This document shows, one piece after another, positions 60,069-62,056 of a stretch of DNA of 62,056 bases. The translations under genes were made by a program, and so were the position numbers. The notes under the pieces are model-generated. The model ran no database searches and was not told the origin of the DNA. It worked only from the letters and a program-made list of their open reading frames with translations. This DNA comes from an uncultured Gammaproteobacteria bacterium. Its GTDB lineage: Bacteria; Pseudomonadota; Gammaproteobacteria; CAMYKB01. Where the stretch lies: the NCBI GenBank assembly GCA_947258875.1, contig CAMYKB010000022.1:1-62056 (forward strand). Reading direction: 5' to 3'. Position 1 is the first letter of the stretch. Each line of letters begins with the position of its first letter.

Positions 60069-60728
60069 ATGAAAGTACTACTTAAAACAACCGCCATCGC
60101 TGCTGCGACCGCAGCGGCATCACTGATGAGCACGCAGGCTGCTGCAGAAGTGGAGGCCAATATCGGTGTCGCCAGTAACTATATCTGGCGCGGCCTGACC
60201 CAAACCTCTGATCAGGCTGCTGTCTCCGGCGGGCTTGATTACAGCAATAATAGCTTTTATGCAGGTACCTGGGCTTCCAATGTGGATTTCAGCGGCCTGG
60301 GTGATGGTTATGAGCTCGATGGTTACTTAGGTTATGCAGGCGAGTTTAACGGTTTTGGTTATGACGTTGGTTACATTTATTACGCCTACCCAGCAATCGA
60401 TGAGGCGGATTTTTCTGAGGTTTATATCGGCGGTAGTTATGGCATCTTCAGCTTGATGGCCAACTTCCAGGTGGATGCGGATTTCACGAATGAAGATTAT
60501 GTGTATATCACCGCCGGGCTTGATTTTGATCTAGGTGGTGATTACGGCCTTGGTCTCTATGTCGGTGATTATGATTTTGGGGATGATGGTGACGGATACA
60601 CTCACTATGGGGCTTCGCTAAGCAAGGGTGATTTTGCGATTGCGATTGATAAGAATGATATCGATACCCTCCCTGGCGATAACACCGATGATCCTCGTGT
60701 AACCGTGAGCTGGAGTAAAACGTTCTAA
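60069..60728 (+). CDS. TorF-family putative porin
   Basis: 219 residues from ATG 60069 (GAGGAG RBS). Signal peptide (ending QAAA) and a beta-barrel of alternating Tyr/Gly strands starting ANIGVASNYIWRGLTQTSDQAAVSGGLDYS (the family signature) and ending in Phe. TIGR02001/TorF proteins often precede glnK-amtB. Strong acidic content on loops. Proposed outer-membrane channel for nitrogen compounds; untested. Confidence 0.9.
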   Translation: MKVLLKTTAIAAATAAASLMSTQAAAEVEANIGVASNYIWRGLTQTSDQAAVSGGLDYSNNSFYAGTWASNVDFSGLGDGYELDGYLGYAGEFNGFGYDVGYIYYAYPAIDEADFSEVYIGGSYGIFSLMANFQVDADFTNEDYVYITAGLDFDLGGDYGLGLYVGDYDFGDDGDGYTHYGASLSKGDFAIAIDKNDIDTLPGDNTDDPRVTVSWSKTF

Positions 60729-60738
60729 GTAACTGTAG

Positions 60739-61137
<399 letters not shown>

Positions 61138-61172
61138 GCGCAGTAATCTGGACCTTTTTAGGAGGGCTTAAA

Positions 61173-62056
61173 GTGGAATCTTCAATATTAGATCTCAGAT
61201 ACGCAATGGATACCTTTTATTTTCTGGTATCCGGTGCGTTGGTGATGTGGATGGCGGCAGGATTCGCCATGCTTGAGGCGGGTCTGGTGCGCGCCAAGAG
61301 TACGGTAGAAATCCTCACCAAGAACGTCGCCTTGTACGCGATTGCGTGCATCATGTATATGCTGGTGGGCTACAACATTATGTACCCCGGTGAGGGCGTG
61401 AATTCCTGGTGGCCGGGTATCAGTTTCTTACTGGGCGCGGATAATGATCCCACTGCGGTACTCGCACAATCCACAGAGGGTTGGTACGACGGTGATTACT
61501 ATTCAGGCATGTCCGACTTCTTCTTCCAGGTGGTGTTCGTGGCGACCGCAATGTCGATTGTCTCCGGTGCCGTGGCTGAGCGTATGAAATTATGGTCGTT
61601 CCTGCTGTTTGCAGTGATCATGACCAGCTTCATCTATCCCATGCAGGGCTACTGGAAATGGGGTGGTGGTTTCCTTGATGGTCTGGGTTTCAGTGACTTT
61701 GCTGGTTCTGGTGTGGTGCATCTAACCGGAGCCTGTGCTGCGTTGGCGGGCGTGATCCTGCTCGGCGCACGCAAAGGCAAATACAATAAGGATGGTACCT
61801 CCAACGCAATTCCGGGCGCTAATATGCCACTGGCTGCGCTGGGCACCTTTATCCTTTGGCTGGGTTGGTTCGGTTTCAACGGCGGTTCGGAGCTCGTGTT
61901 GTCGAACGTAGGAGAAGCCAATGCCGTAGCCCTGGTATTCGTTAACACCAACATGGCCGCAGCCGGTGGTGTCGTTGCTGCACTTATTGCGGCGCGCTTG
62001 ATGTTTGGCAAGGCCGATCTGTCGATGACCTTGAATGGCGCGATCGCCGGTCTGGT
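61173..62056 (+). CDS. amtB: Ammonium transporter AmtB (3' end outside window)
   Basis: 294 codons from GTG 61173 (AGGAGGG RBS) to the right edge, still open. Matches Amt from the first helix (DTFYFLVSGALVMWMAAGFAMLEAGLVRAKSTVEILTKN) through GAVAERMKLWSF, the pore His in GSGVVHLTGACAAL, and LGTFILWLGWFGFNGGS. No cleavable signal peptide precedes it, unlike E. coli AmtB. Last known gene of the sigma-54 nitrogen operon. Confidence 0.96.
   Translation, partial: MESSILDLRYAMDTFYFLVSGALVMWMAAGFAMLEAGLVRAKSTVEILTKNVALYAIACIMYMLVGYNIMYPGEGVNSWWPGISFLLGADNDPTAVLAQSTEGWYDGDYYSGMSDFFFQVVFVATAMSIVSGAVAERMKLWSFLLFAVIMTSFIYPMQGYWKWGGGFLDGLGFSDFAGSGVVHLTGACAALAGVILLGARKGKYNKDGTSNAIPGANMPLAALGTFILWLGWFGFNGGSELVLSNVGEANAVALVFVNTNMAAAGGVVAALIAARLMFGKADLSMTLNGAIAGL

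Overview
The window looks like a chromosome segment of a chemolithoautotrophic, sulfur-oxidising gammaproteobacterium of moderate GC content. Three things point there. A proteobacterial phosphoribulokinase (Calvin cycle) is present. A complete sulfur oxygenase reductase with all its iron and sulfur-site residues is present. The rest is gammaproteobacterial housekeeping: polA, thrB, engB, cytochrome c4, dsbA, comM, ubiK, glnK-amtB, and a periplasmic DsrE-like protein.

Layout. 1-3013: a partial secreted protein, a MITE-like element, a secreted cysteine-repeat protein, a DsrE-like protein and a Tas-type aldo-keto reductase. 3192-11697: a FIST protein, phosphoribulokinase, a broken SulP transporter, NhaD, an SLC13/TrkA_C permease and an intact SulP-STAS transporter; I read this as a carbon-fixation and Na+/anion transport block. 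11716-20901: a Tat-exported TRAP binding lipoprotein, an RpfG-like HD-GYP regulator and an RpfC-like hybrid kinase with a degraded ATP-binding domain, then convergent TRAP membrane subunits and thrB. 21018-24666: a LOG-family protein and polA.

24667-54425 is about 30 kb of accessory DNA. It holds sulfur oxygenase reductase, several acetyltransferases, a PEP-CTERM protein with a sigma-54 promoter, two PA-domain subtilases, cytochrome P460 beside a cysteine-containing MarR regulator, sdaA-ggt, a K+ channel, several lipoproteins, inverted-repeat elements and at least five gene remnants. It lies between polA and engB, which are neighbours (with Spot 42/ErsA between them) in E. coli and Pseudomonas, so it looks like inserted or accreted material in a conserved locus.

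54426-62056 returns to core genes: a structured RNA candidate beside engB, cytochrome c4, dsbA, tRNA-Arg(CCG) with a broken partial copy, a membrane-anchored cytochrome c5, comM and ubiK. It ends with a sigma-54/NtrC-type nitrogen operon (torF-like porin, glnK, amtB) that runs off the right edge. No CRISPR array, rRNA, intact transposase, integrase or prophage was seen.

How the genes fit together: reduced sulfur (SOR in the cytoplasm, DsrE-like and DUF302 proteins, c-type cytochromes) could supply electrons. Phosphoribulokinase together with SulP/NhaD-type transport would serve CO2 fixation. The glnK-amtB operon handles ammonium. P460/MarR probably deals with hydroxylamine or nitric oxide. 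These links are inferred from gene families and context.
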